A DNA stretch of 10,655 nt from CAYJAD01 sp964372165 (GCA_964372165.1 CAYJPT010000079.1:1-10655); one strand, 5' to 3'; counted from the stretch's first letter, positions 1 through 6,593 are shown. Notes: generated by a model not told the origin, from the letters alone. Program-made: numbers and translations.

Positions 1-20
1 TTTTTTGTCACCATTATAAT

Positions 21-49
21 TAAGGAAGCACCAGTTTGATGCTTCCTTA
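21..49. repeat. Stem-loop downstream of the porin gene, TAAGGAA-bounded
   Basis: A perfect 10-bp inverted repeat (taaggaagca / tgcttcctta, arms 21-30 and 40-49) surrounds a 9-nt loop, 15 nt past the porin stop codon. It is placed where a porin terminator would be expected, but no T-run follows it on the minus strand, so it is not a canonical intrinsic terminator. Its outer ends TAAGGAA...TTCCTTA, and the following ACAAAG, match the hairpin at 1739-1795. It may be a distant member of that repeat family. Confidence 0.5.
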
Positions 50-63
50 CAAAGCTTTATAAC

Positions 64-1569
64 TTAGAAAGTATATAGCATCATTAAGCTAGCTTTCCAA
101 GCGTCTCCTTTTGCTGGCCCAGAGATGTTACCTGTTGCATCATCCCAACTTTCAGTATCAATACCGTTAAATATATAACCTAACTCAACCACGGCTTGTA
201 GATTTTCATAAATCTGCCATGTGGTATCAACGTTGATTTCAACAAGGTGGTCGCTGTGAGTTAGGTATAAACCTTCTCCACCTTTCCAGCCTTGATAACC
301 GGCGTATTTCATCATACTGCCGTCGTTTGTACCACCCCAATAAGCAACACGAATGGTGTGGCTTAGATCTTCAACAAATGACATATCAGCTATTTGTAAG
401 CCAACACCCCATGTGCCGCTGTAAGAAAGCATAAGGTCGTATGCACCATTGATGCCCCAACCAACTACACCGTCTTGCATAAATGATGTAAAATTAGATG
501 TAGGTACGATTGTTGGCATACGCTCAGAACCATTAGATATATCACCGTCATCACCTGAGCCGTACCATGCAAATAGACCTGGACGGCCCCAATCCATGTT
601 GTACTCAACCAATGTTTTTAATACAAAACCAGAACGGTCTGCGCTAGCTCTTGTGCCTCTACCATCCCATGTAAATGCTGTGTAGTCACCCATGCCTGTT
701 GAAAGACCATAGTTCACATCGAATTCAATGTTAACAGGGTCAAATGCAGATATAATGATTGGTAAACCTGCAAAGAACTGAATTCCGTATGCGTTATCAG
801 AACTCCATCTTTGGTCAGCATTGGATGGATCAAAACCAATCGGCATAAATCCACCTAACACACCGCCACCTGGCACTTCTTCATTTTCCCACTGTTCCAT
901 GCTGCCACGTAGTGCATTTTTGCCAACTGCGCCAACAAGAACCCAAGGAGTAATTTCAAATCCTTCAAAAGATAAAGGCACAGATAAACCAAAGTAATCT
1001 ACGTTATCAAGGTAGTTACTTGGATCTTCTGCATCATTGTTGGTATGGTCATTTTGTAAGTAGTTATCGTTTAATGGGCGCAACCACATGGCTGTAATGC
1101 TTGCCACGTCATTCAATCTCCAGTTAGCTACAATACCTGCAGATTGCTCATCAAGGATTGCAGAACCACCAGCTGCATTTGGAGTAGCTGCTCCAAATAC
1201 ACCCATGCGGAACTGAAGTTCAGTGTTAGGCACATACCAATCAATGTAAGCACTACGCATAGCTACGATAATGCCGTCTGCGCCCAATGCACCACCGCTT
1301 GAAGCTTGGCCCCAAGTTGTGTCACCAACTGAAATTTGTAATGTACCAGAAAGGTTTTCAGAAGCAATGGCATCTAATTGTATACGTATACGTTGCATAG
1401 CTTGGAATACGTCATTACCACCATTGTCATCATCTAAAAAGGTGCTTTCAACCCCACCAAAACCCATGTACCATTCACCACTGGCTTTAAACTCAATGGC
1501 TTTAGCATCGGTTGCAGCACCCCAAACCAAGCCAGCGGCAAGGATTAAGGTCATCAATTTTCTCTTCAT
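64..1569 (-). CDS. Outer-membrane homotrimeric porin (Desulfovibrio type)
   Basis: A 501-residue outer-membrane beta-barrel porin, predicted to form water-filled channels for small solutes. Residues 1-24 are a clear Sec signal peptide: MKRK, a hydrophobic core, then DAKA before IEFKASGEW. The mature chain is rich in alternating aromatic and Gly residues (repeated WG, YG and GYxxWK segments) and ends in YTF. A terminal Phe is the usual BAM-recognised C-terminus of outer-membrane proteins. An in-frame ATG exists 12 nt upstream at 1581, but it overlaps the Shine-Dalgarno GGAGG, so the second ATG (1569) is the real start. The gene is monocistronic here, with its own promoter and a stem-loop downstream. 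The porin assignment is strong. The family name rests on the overall resemblance of the N-terminus and layout to Desulfovibrio porins. Substrate specificity cannot be read from the sequence. Confidence 0.9.
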   Translation of the reverse strand: MKRKLMTLILAAGLVWGAATDAKAIEFKASGEWYMGFGGVESTFLDDDNGGNDVFQAMQRIRIQLDAIASENLSGTLQISVGDTTWGQASSGGALGADGIIVAMRSAYIDWYVPNTELQFRMGVFGAATPNAAGGSAILDEQSAGIVANWRLNDVASITAMWLRPLNDNYLQNDHTNNDAEDPSNYLDNVDYFGLSVPLSFEGFEITPWVLVGAVGKNALRGSMEQWENEEVPGGGVLGGFMPIGFDPSNADQRWSSDNAYGIQFFAGLPIIISAFDPVNIEFDVNYGLSTGMGDYTAFTWDGRGTRASADRSGFVLKTLVEYNMDWGRPGLFAWYGSGDDGDISNGSERMPTIVPTSNFTSFMQDGVVGWGINGAYDLMLSYSGTWGVGLQIADMSFVEDLSHTIRVAYWGGTNDGSMMKYAGYQGWKGGEGLYLTHSDHLVEINVDTTWQIYENLQAVVELGYIFNGIDTESWDDATGNISGPAKGDAWKASLMMLYTF

Positions 1570-1574
1570 AGTTT

Positions 1575-1579
1575 CCTCC
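1575..1579 (-). promoter_or_regulatory. Ribosome binding site that sets the porin start
   Basis: GGAGG on the minus strand lies 5 nt before ATG 1569. The upstream in-frame ATG (1579-1581) overlaps this site and cannot use it, which removes four residues (MEET) from the longest reading frame. Confidence 0.8.
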
Positions 1580-1594
1580 ATGTTATGTTATAAT

Positions 1595-1609
1595 AGCTAC
1601 ATTGTAGCT
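1595..1609 (-). promoter_or_regulatory. Small hairpin in the porin 5' leader
   Basis: AGCTAC, a 3-nt loop and GTAGCT form a perfect 6-bp stem-loop in the predicted leader, between the -10 box and the ribosome binding site. It could stabilise the message or affect ribosome access. No function is demonstrated. Confidence 0.35.
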
Positions 1610-1621
1610 GGGGATTGCTAA

Positions 1622-1650
1622 TTTAGACTTTAATTTTCATTATCAGTCAA
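1622..1650 (-). promoter_or_regulatory. Porin promoter with Fur-like box in the spacer
   Basis: On the minus strand a -35 TTGACT (1645-1650) is followed after 17 bp by a TCTAAA -10 (1622-1627, 4 of 6 matches to TATAAT). The predicted transcript start is about 45 nt before the start codon. The 19-mer at 1626-1644, GATAATGAAAATTAAAGTC, agrees with the classical Fur consensus at 14 of 19 positions by hand count. It fills the whole spacer, so a bound protein would block the promoter. The GATAATGAA part recurs at the DUF2325 promoter. Confidence 0.5.
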
Positions 1651-1738
1651 AGTTTAAAAATTTTTTACTACTAACCGTGTACTTTTTAAGCCACGTTTTA
1701 AGCACTAAACTCTCTTTATCTGTTTCGTTACACAGATA

Positions 1739-1918
1739 TAAGGAAACGCTGATTAAATCAGCAAGTTAAAAAACATTGTGCGTTTCCTTACAAAGTAGGC
1801 AATGTGCCTACTTTGCACGCCGAATGAGAGCAAAAAACCACGCTTTTTTTTGCGTCCCACAGGGCGAATGAAGGCAGAGTGCTTTGCTGATTTATGCTGC
1901 AAGCAGAATAAATCAGCA
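1739..1918 (+). repeat. Composite structured repeat block (four hairpins)
   Basis: Hairpins lie back to back. (a) 1739-1790 has perfect 11-bp arms, TAAGGAAACGC / GCGTTTCCTTA, enclosing a competing palindrome GCTGATT-a-AATCAGC at 1748-1762. (b) 1791-1815 has 10-bp arms CAAAGTAGGC / GCCTACTTTG. (c) 1830-1853 has arms GCAAAAAA / TTTTTTGC. (d) 1885-1918 has 11-bp arms TGCTGATTTAT / ATAAATCAGCA. The first unit recurs inverted at 10549-10593 and in shortened form at 9300-9329. It has no coding potential. This looks like a non-autonomous repeat of the MITE or REP kind. The family is not one I can name. Confidence 0.75.
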
Positions 1919-2507
1919 TCGCCATGAGTTATTTAGTAATATTCAACTTTTTCTTGTATTACAAGCCTTCGTTTAATCTAGCTTAAATATTTGTAAAAAA
2001 TCAGAAAAAATTGCAGTAATAAACTGCTTTTCTTATTTTCCTCAAGCACCTTTATAAAAGCCAAATCTAATACGTAAGCAAAAAAACTTTATCGTTACAC
2101 ACAAACATAAGCCCCACTAAATTCAAGAGGAAAGGTGGCAACACCATATAAACGCTGTGCCTTTATGCCTCCCATTTCAATGGAACTTACATATTTTTAC
2201 TCTTTAATGAGGTTATGCAAAACTATTACTGCATTTTCCCCACGTGAACAGCATTAAAACCACTAAGGTTTTATACCATTACACACCTATAAATTCGCCA
2301 ATGCATAGATATAATAGTTTTTTTATTTCTCCATGCACATTTATAGCCATATTGCCTATGAAAGCACCTAACATGGCGTTCAATAAATTTACCTTATGGC
2401 AAAATGAAAATGACTGTCAACATCTTTTTTCAACTTTTTAAATAGTAGGAACTGAAAAAACTATACAATACGCTGAAAATGATTATTTTTTACAGAAATA
2501 GATAAAT

Positions 2508-2554
2508 AAAAATGCCAGCAATAAGGGCTTGCAATGCACTTTTCTGGCATTTTT
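2508..2554. terminator. Bidirectional Rho-independent terminator
   Basis: Arms AAAAATGCCAG (2508-2518) and CTGGCATTTTT (2544-2554) pair over 11 bp. The 25-nt loop can form a weaker inner stem (AAGGGC / GCACTT). T-runs flank the stem in both directions, so it can stop transcripts from either side. On the minus strand it lies about 200 nt past the DUF2325 stop and is the best available terminator for that gene. On the plus strand no upstream gene is recognised. Confidence 0.7.
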
Positions 2555-2752
2555 ATGATGCTAAAATACGTTTTTTTCACGCATCAACTAAATAAAATCA
2601 CAGTCAAAGGAATGAAGACAAAGGCGCAAAATAGACAATGCATGCACAGAAAAAAACAATAGCAGCAAACCACTTGATAAAATCTTTCTATCGACAAAAA
2701 CACCTTAACACTTAGACATTATGCATAATAAAAAATATAATATTTTAACGTG

Positions 2753-3184
2753 TTATTGAACAGAATTATATTGATCTAAGGTGCGCTCAATAGCACTCAG
2801 GCTAAAATTTTTCATGATTTGCAAATTCTTTTTATGTTTTTTACAAAGCTGCTTCACCTGCAAACAGGCAGAATGGCTATTGCAATTAACAGGGCACAAA
2901 ATCATATCCGCACGTTGCAGACAATGCTCTAGTTTATTTCCACCCTTACGCAAGTGACCAGCATGGTACTCAAAATGATGCCCCATTTTTTCTATCAACT
3001 GACGATATAGAGGTTCCATACGCTCTATACCACCGACAACAAGTACACGCTTTGGGCATTTTGCACATGGGCAATTCTCTGTACATGCAGCACAATCAGA
3101 TGCGAATTGTTTTGCATTATGTTCAGCAAGCATCAAACTTGACTTAGCCTTTTTAACATTATTTTGCCTAGATTTCTTAGCCAT
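2753..3184 (-). CDS. DUF2325 family protein, Cys-rich
   Basis: A 143-residue cytoplasmic protein of the DUF2325 family. The family-like core runs from about residue 47 (RVLVVGGIERM, a Rossmann-type beta-strand and glycine turn) through RADMILCPVNCNSHSA (91-106) and VKQLCKKHKK (110-119). Ten cysteines are present. Five cluster at the N-terminus as C31-x2-C34-x3-C38-x-C40-x2-C43, and others are C88, C97, C101, C107 and C114. This suggests metal or Fe-S binding or thiol redox sensing, but that is inference, since the biochemical function of the family is unknown to me. The N-terminus is Lys-rich. The start is secure: GGAGG sits 8 nt before the ATG. The AI-2E transporter gene lies 142 bp upstream on the same strand, but a promoter and operator-like sites in the gap suggest independent transcription. 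Confidence 0.85.
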   Translation of the reverse strand: MAKKSRQNNVKKAKSSLMLAEHNAKQFASDCAACTENCPCAKCPKRVLVVGGIERMEPLYRQLIEKMGHHFEYHAGHLRKGGNKLEHCLQRADMILCPVNCNSHSACLQVKQLCKKHKKNLQIMKNFSLSAIERTLDQYNSVQ

Positions 3185-3212
3185 ATTTCGACCTCCAAGG
3201 TGTATATGAACA

Positions 3213-3255
3213 ACTTGGTTACAACCTAGTCTTTTTGATAATGAAAGTCAATATT
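3213..3255 (-). promoter_or_regulatory. DUF2325 promoter with two operator-like sites
   Basis: A minus-strand -35 TTGACT (3246-3251) is followed after 17 bp by a poor -10 (TAGGTT, 3223-3228). Plus-strand 3237-3255, GATAATGAAAGTCAATATT, matches the classical Fur box at 15 of 19 positions and covers the -35. A second site, the 18-bp imperfect palindrome ACTAGGTTGTAACCAAGT (minus strand, 3213-3230), spans the -10. The weak -10 combined with two overlapping sites fits a regulated promoter. The identity of the regulator is inferred only. Confidence 0.45.
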
Positions 3256-3326
3256 ATTTTTTTTAAAATTAAACTTTATTTTTCAAGATACATTAGGGTA
3301 TATACAATCACTTACACATTTAATGT

Positions 3327-4466
3327 TTAACCTTCATTTTCCGGTAAGTTTATTTGCACAACATTAGTTTCATGTTTTACTAAAACTAATGTATTATCGC
3401 CATCCTCTTGGCTCATATTTCTATCTTCCTCAATATTATACTCTTTTATAAATATATCCCAGCATGTTATAAAAAGAACTGCCAAAAGTGGACCCACAAT
3501 AAAGCCATTCATGCCAAGTAGGCCAAAACCACCTAAGGTTGACAAAAGCACTAAGTAATCTGGAAGGCGCGTATCACGACCAACCAATATGGGACGCAAT
3601 ACATTATCTACCAGTCCTATGACACAAACTCCAAAAGCAGTGAGAATTAGGGCTGAGGAAATATTGCCGGTGGCAAAAAAATAAATGGCGACAGGAACCC
3701 ATACAAGCCCTGCACCAATCATTGGAACAAGAGAAAGAAGGGTCATAACCCCTCCCCAAAGAATTGGAGCTTGCACATCAAGAAGCCAAAAAATCACACC
3801 GCCAAGAGTACCTTGCACTATAGCAACAACGAGACTGCCATTAATTGTAGCCTTGGTAACTTCTGTAATTTTTTGAAACAATATGGCTTCTCGTTCATCT
3901 CCAAGGGGTAGGGCTTTGTGTAGCATCTGAATAATGAATTTTTTATCACGTAATGTAAAAAATGTAATATAGAGTAATAAACCAGTTTGCACTATAATAT
4001 TAATAGTTTCAGTGCCTATAGATACTGCTCGTTGGCCAATGTACTTACTTGCAAAAATTACCACTTCTGTAATTTTTTCTTGTAATGAAGCAGGGTCAAT
4101 ATTCATCTTGGTCATATACTCCTGCACTACAGGGAAAGATTTTTTTATATTATCAAAGTAAGCATTTACATCAATAGCACCACTACTTATACCTTGATAC
4201 AAGGCTAGGCCTTGCTCTAAGAATGCACTGGCAATAAAGAGAAAGGGCAATACCACAATAAAAATAGTTATGAGTAATGTAATTAATGATGAAATATTAG
4301 GGCTATTGGTAATTTTCAAAAAATAATCTTGCACATTGGCAAATACAATACTAATCGCTACGGCCCAAAAAATTATTCCAAGAAATGGAAACATTAACGC
4401 CGCAAAACCAATGCTGACAAATATTAACAGCCAAATAAATGTTTTATATTCAATTGTTGCATTCAT
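3327..4466 (-). CDS. AI-2E family transporter (YdiK/PerM-like membrane protein)
   Basis: A 379-residue polytopic inner-membrane protein of the AI-2E transporter family (PF01594). Hydrophobic segments lie near residues 10-43 (two passes), 62-82, 155-172, 211-230, 235-264, 269-290 and 304-340. A soluble loop at about 90-150 lies between the early and late helices, as usual in this family. Typical C-terminal features are visible: SLVPMIGAG (245-253), DNVLRPILVG (287-296), and GFGLLGMNGFIVGPLLAV (313-330). The last 40 residues form an acidic cytoplasmic tail. Family members were named for AI-2 export by TqsA, but others are proposed to exchange ions, so the substrate is open. A GTG three codons upstream (4475) is also in frame, but the AGGTG ribosome binding site overlaps it and correctly spaces ATG 4466. 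The gene is divergent from the DUF362 gene. Confidence 0.85.
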   Translation of the reverse strand: MNATIEYKTFIWLLIFVSIGFAALMFPFLGIIFWAVAISIVFANVQDYFLKITNSPNISSLITLLITIFIVVLPFLFIASAFLEQGLALYQGISSGAIDVNAYFDNIKKSFPVVQEYMTKMNIDPASLQEKITEVVIFASKYIGQRAVSIGTETINIIVQTGLLLYITFFTLRDKKFIIQMLHKALPLGDEREAILFQKITEVTKATINGSLVVAIVQGTLGGVIFWLLDVQAPILWGGVMTLLSLVPMIGAGLVWVPVAIYFFATGNISSALILTAFGVCVIGLVDNVLRPILVGRDTRLPDYLVLLSTLGGFGLLGMNGFIVGPLLAVLFITCWDIFIKEYNIEEDRNMSQEDGDNTLVLVKHETNVVQINLPENEG

Positions 4467-4472
4467 AGTATT

Positions 4473-4477
4473 CACCT
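4473..4477 (-). promoter_or_regulatory. Ribosome binding site that sets the AI-2E transporter start
   Basis: AGGTG on the minus strand lies 6 nt before ATG 4466. The in-frame GTG at 4473-4475 is inside this site and is therefore unlikely to be the start codon. Confidence 0.6.
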
Positions 4478-4820
4478 ACTTAATGGTCAAAGATGTAAGG
4501 ACAACTTAGGTTATCATATTCATTTTATATTAGTTGATTCTTAAAAACAAGTAAATTAGTAAACATTAAAATACCAGATAACACGTTAAGATTAAAACTT
4601 AAACGCAACTTAATTTTACAAAAAATTCAATCCAGTGAGCTTTTTTGATCATTAACAATGTGCAGTATATGCTTAAAATTAAATTACTTGGCATCACAAG
4701 CTTAAATGGACAGCCATTATTTAATTTATTTGTATCAACAAATATCCTTCAATAGTTTTAATTAATACATAACTCACTACTTAAAGTTTCAAAACAACTA
4801 TAAGCATTGCTTTTGAATAA

Positions 4821-4848
4821 CTTACAATTTAATTTTTAGTGGTATAAT
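4821..4848 (+). promoter_or_regulatory. Promoter of the DUF362 gene (extended -10)
   Basis: A perfect TATAAT (4843-4848) is preceded by TGG, making an extended -10, and 16 bp upstream is CTTACA (4821-4826, 4 of 6 to TTGACA). The transcript would start near 4855, giving a leader of about 100 nt. A TTGACA at 4862-4867 lacks a good partner and is less likely to be used. Confidence 0.6.
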
Positions 4849-4953
4849 GCCATAGAAAGCCTTGACACTGGCAAAGTAAGACAAGTAAAAGAATAAAGCG
4901 CAAATTTATGCCTAAAATAAATTACTGAATAACCCATAAACCGAGGAAAAAAC

Positions 4954-6132
4954 ATGGAAAAGCCTAAAGAAAAAAATAAACAAAAAACAAAAATAAAGAA
5001 TAAGAACAAAGACGAAAATAAATCTAAAGTATTTTTTACTGATATGCGCTGCAAAGTCGGCACAAGCTTGCAAATGAAATTAGAAAAACTCATTCGCAAA
5101 GCCGGTATTACTAAGCTAGATTTAGATGGTAAATTTGTAGCAATAAAAATTCACTTTGGTGAACCCGGTAATTTATCTTTTTTACGCCCAAATTTTGCAA
5201 AAACTGTAGTAGACGTTTTACAAAGCAAAAATGCAAAGCCATTTTTAACTGACTGCAACACCCTCTATGTAGGGCGTCGTAAAGATGCCCTTGAGCATAT
5301 CACCAGCGCGTATGAAAACGGATATTCTCCTTTTTCCACAGGTTGCCATGTAATCATCGCCGATGGCTTAAAAGGAACTGATGATGTTGAAGTTCCACTT
5401 ACAGACACTGACTATTGTCAAAGTGCACGCATTGGGCGTGCCATTATGGACGCAGACATATTTATTTCACTAAGCCACTTCAAAGGCCATGAAATGACAG
5501 GGTTTGGTGGTGCTATAAAAAATATTGGTATGGGCTGTGGCAGCCGCGCCGGAAAAATGCATATGCATAGCGAAGGCAAGCCAACAGTAAATGATAAGTG
5601 CCGTGGTTGTGGTGTATGCAAAAAGTATTGTGCTCATACAGCGATAAGCTATGATGACCATAAAAAAGCCAGCATCGATCATGATAACTGCGTAGGATGT
5701 GGACGATGTATGGGTGTTTGTAATTTTGATGCCATTGTTGCACCCTTTGACAGCAATCTTGACATATTAAATTGCCGCATGGCTGAATACAGCAAAGCAG
5801 TACTGCAAGGCAGACCACATTTTCATATTAGTATTGTTAATCAGGTCTCACCATATTGCGATTGCCACGGTGAAAATGATGCAGCCATTGTACCAGATAT
5901 TGGCATGTTTGCGAGTTTAGATCCTGTCGCTTTAGACAAAGCTTGCATTGATGCTGTAAATGCTGCTCCTGCAATTGGATCAAGCATCATGGAAGATTGT
6001 GGCTGCAAACATGGCCAATTGGGTGATCACTTCAAAGCTGTGCATCCTGCAACAGATTGGCGTAGTCAACTTTCCCACGCTGAAAAAATTGGCCTAGGCA
6101 ATAGTGATTATGAATTGGTCACTGTAAAATAA
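4954..6132 (+). CDS. DUF362 domain protein with two [4Fe-4S] ferredoxin motifs
   Basis: A 392-residue iron-sulfur protein. The DUF362 region covers most of the chain (about 26-210 and 285-385), with recognisable SKVFFTD (24-30), AIKIHFGEPGN (63-73), LTDCNTLYVG (98-107) and SHFKGHEMTGFGGAIKNIGMG (174-194). Inserted in it is a bacterial ferredoxin pair: C216-x2-C219-x2-C222-x3-C226 and C246-x2-C249-x2-C252-x3-C256, enough for two [4Fe-4S] clusters. Such proteins are common in anaerobes and probably act in electron transfer in the cytoplasm; the exact reaction is unknown. The N-terminal 25 residues are an unusual Lys/Asn extension encoded by an A-rich tract. The start is supported by GAGG 7 nt upstream; the next Met (residue 31) has no ribosome binding site and would lose a core strand. 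It is monocistronic, convergent with peroxiredoxin, and followed by the 185-bp tandem repeats. Confidence 0.88.
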   Translation: MEKPKEKNKQKTKIKNKNKDENKSKVFFTDMRCKVGTSLQMKLEKLIRKAGITKLDLDGKFVAIKIHFGEPGNLSFLRPNFAKTVVDVLQSKNAKPFLTDCNTLYVGRRKDALEHITSAYENGYSPFSTGCHVIIADGLKGTDDVEVPLTDTDYCQSARIGRAIMDADIFISLSHFKGHEMTGFGGAIKNIGMGCGSRAGKMHMHSEGKPTVNDKCRGCGVCKKYCAHTAISYDDHKKASIDHDNCVGCGRCMGVCNFDAIVAPFDSNLDILNCRMAEYSKAVLQGRPHFHISIVNQVSPYCDCHGENDAAIVPDIGMFASLDPVALDKACIDAVNAAPAIGSSIMEDCGCKHGQLGDHFKAVHPATDWRSQLSHAEKIGLGNSDYELVTVK

Positions 6133-6180
6133 CAGTTGCCCATTATATAGCTTCACTTGTAACTTTTATTTTAGGACTAT

Positions 6181-6593
6181 GTCAGCACGTGTAAGACCCT
6201 ACACAAAATTACTTTTGTGTAGGCACATAGATTAATTACAAACGCCTTCTGGGGCGTTTATCCCGCCTAAGCAAGCAAAGCTTGCTTGGCAGTAAGACAC
6301 GAAAATCAGTCTCTACGGGCAAGCAAAGCTCGCCCTATTCCTGATTTATCGACCGCACTGACCCTGTCAGCACGTGTAAGACCCTACACAAAATTACTTT
6401 TGTGTAGGCACATAGATTAATTACAAACGCCTTCTGGGGCGTTTATCCCGCCTAAGCAAGCAAAGCTTGCTTGGCAGTAAGACACGAAAATCAGTCTCTA
6501 CGGGCAAGCAAAGCTCGCCCTATTCCTGATTTATCGACCGCACTGACCCTGTCAGCACGTGTAAGACCCTACACAAAATTACTTTTGTGTAGG
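6181..6593. repeat. Tandem 185-bp repeat, 2.2 identical copies
   Basis: Units 6181-6365 and 6366-6550 are identical at all 185 positions, and a third partial unit (6551-6593) matches the first 43 bases. Each unit carries four hairpins. In the first copy these are A 6198-6223 (11-bp arms CCTACACAAAA / TTTTGTGTAGG, loop TTAC), B 6240-6259 (AAACGCC / GGCGTTT), C 6265-6290 (AAGCAAGC / GCTTGCTT inside GCC / GGC) and D 6303-6347 (outer AAATCAG / CTGATTT, inner GGGCaAGC / GCTcGCCC). The sequence GCAAGCAAAGCTyGC occurs twice within each unit, in C and D. There is no reading frame of note. It lies between two convergent genes. Perfect identity points to a recent duplication or to homogenisation. Confidence 0.9.

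Larger units (their letters stand above)
1570..2752. other. Long intergenic stretch without a convincing gene
   Basis: About 1.2 kb separate the porin and DUF2325 genes. It holds the porin promoter, a block of four hairpins (1739-1918) and a bidirectional terminator (2508-2554). Plus-strand frames here lack a ribosome binding site. On the minus strand two short frames (2095-2175, 26 codons, and 2279-2374, 31 codons) have somewhat protein-like content and similar endings, but neither has a Shine-Dalgarno sequence. They could be gene remnants or chance. No tRNA, CRISPR or transposase is visible. Confidence 0.6.
4467..4953. other. Divergent intergenic region, AI-2E transporter / DUF362
   Basis: About 490 bp of very AT-rich sequence between two divergent genes. 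The plus-strand promoter at 4821-4848 is the clearest element. An FNR-like site, TTGATcattAACAA (4645-4658), matches the FNR/CRP-type dyad TTGATnnnnATCAA at 9 of 10 fixed positions. No strong minus-strand promoter stands out; the best -10 is a TATAAA about 70 nt before the transporter start. No small gene is apparent. Confidence 0.5.

Noticed and set aside
2244..2441. Plus-strand open frame of 65 codons in the long intergenic region
   Set aside because: It begins with GTG, has no ribosome binding site, shows no recognisable domain and has skewed composition. A minus-strand frame overlaps it, and neither is convincing.
4503..4530. Fur-type box upstream of the AI-2E transporter
   Set aside because: Only about 12 of 19 positions match, which is expected often by chance in DNA this AT-rich.
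4862..4884. TTGACA as a second promoter for the DUF362 gene
   Set aside because: No acceptable -10 at 16-18 bp; the extended TATAAT at 4843-4848 is far better.
4836..5099. Minus-strand 87-codon frame rich in Phe and Leu, resembling a membrane peptide
   Set aside because: It is mostly antisense to the Lys-rich 5' end of the DUF362 gene; AAA/AAG codons read backwards give Phe and Leu. No ribosome binding site.
6181..6593. Repeat array considered as a CRISPR
   Set aside because: The unit is 185 bp with no variable spacers, only 2.2 identical copies, and no cas gene in the window.
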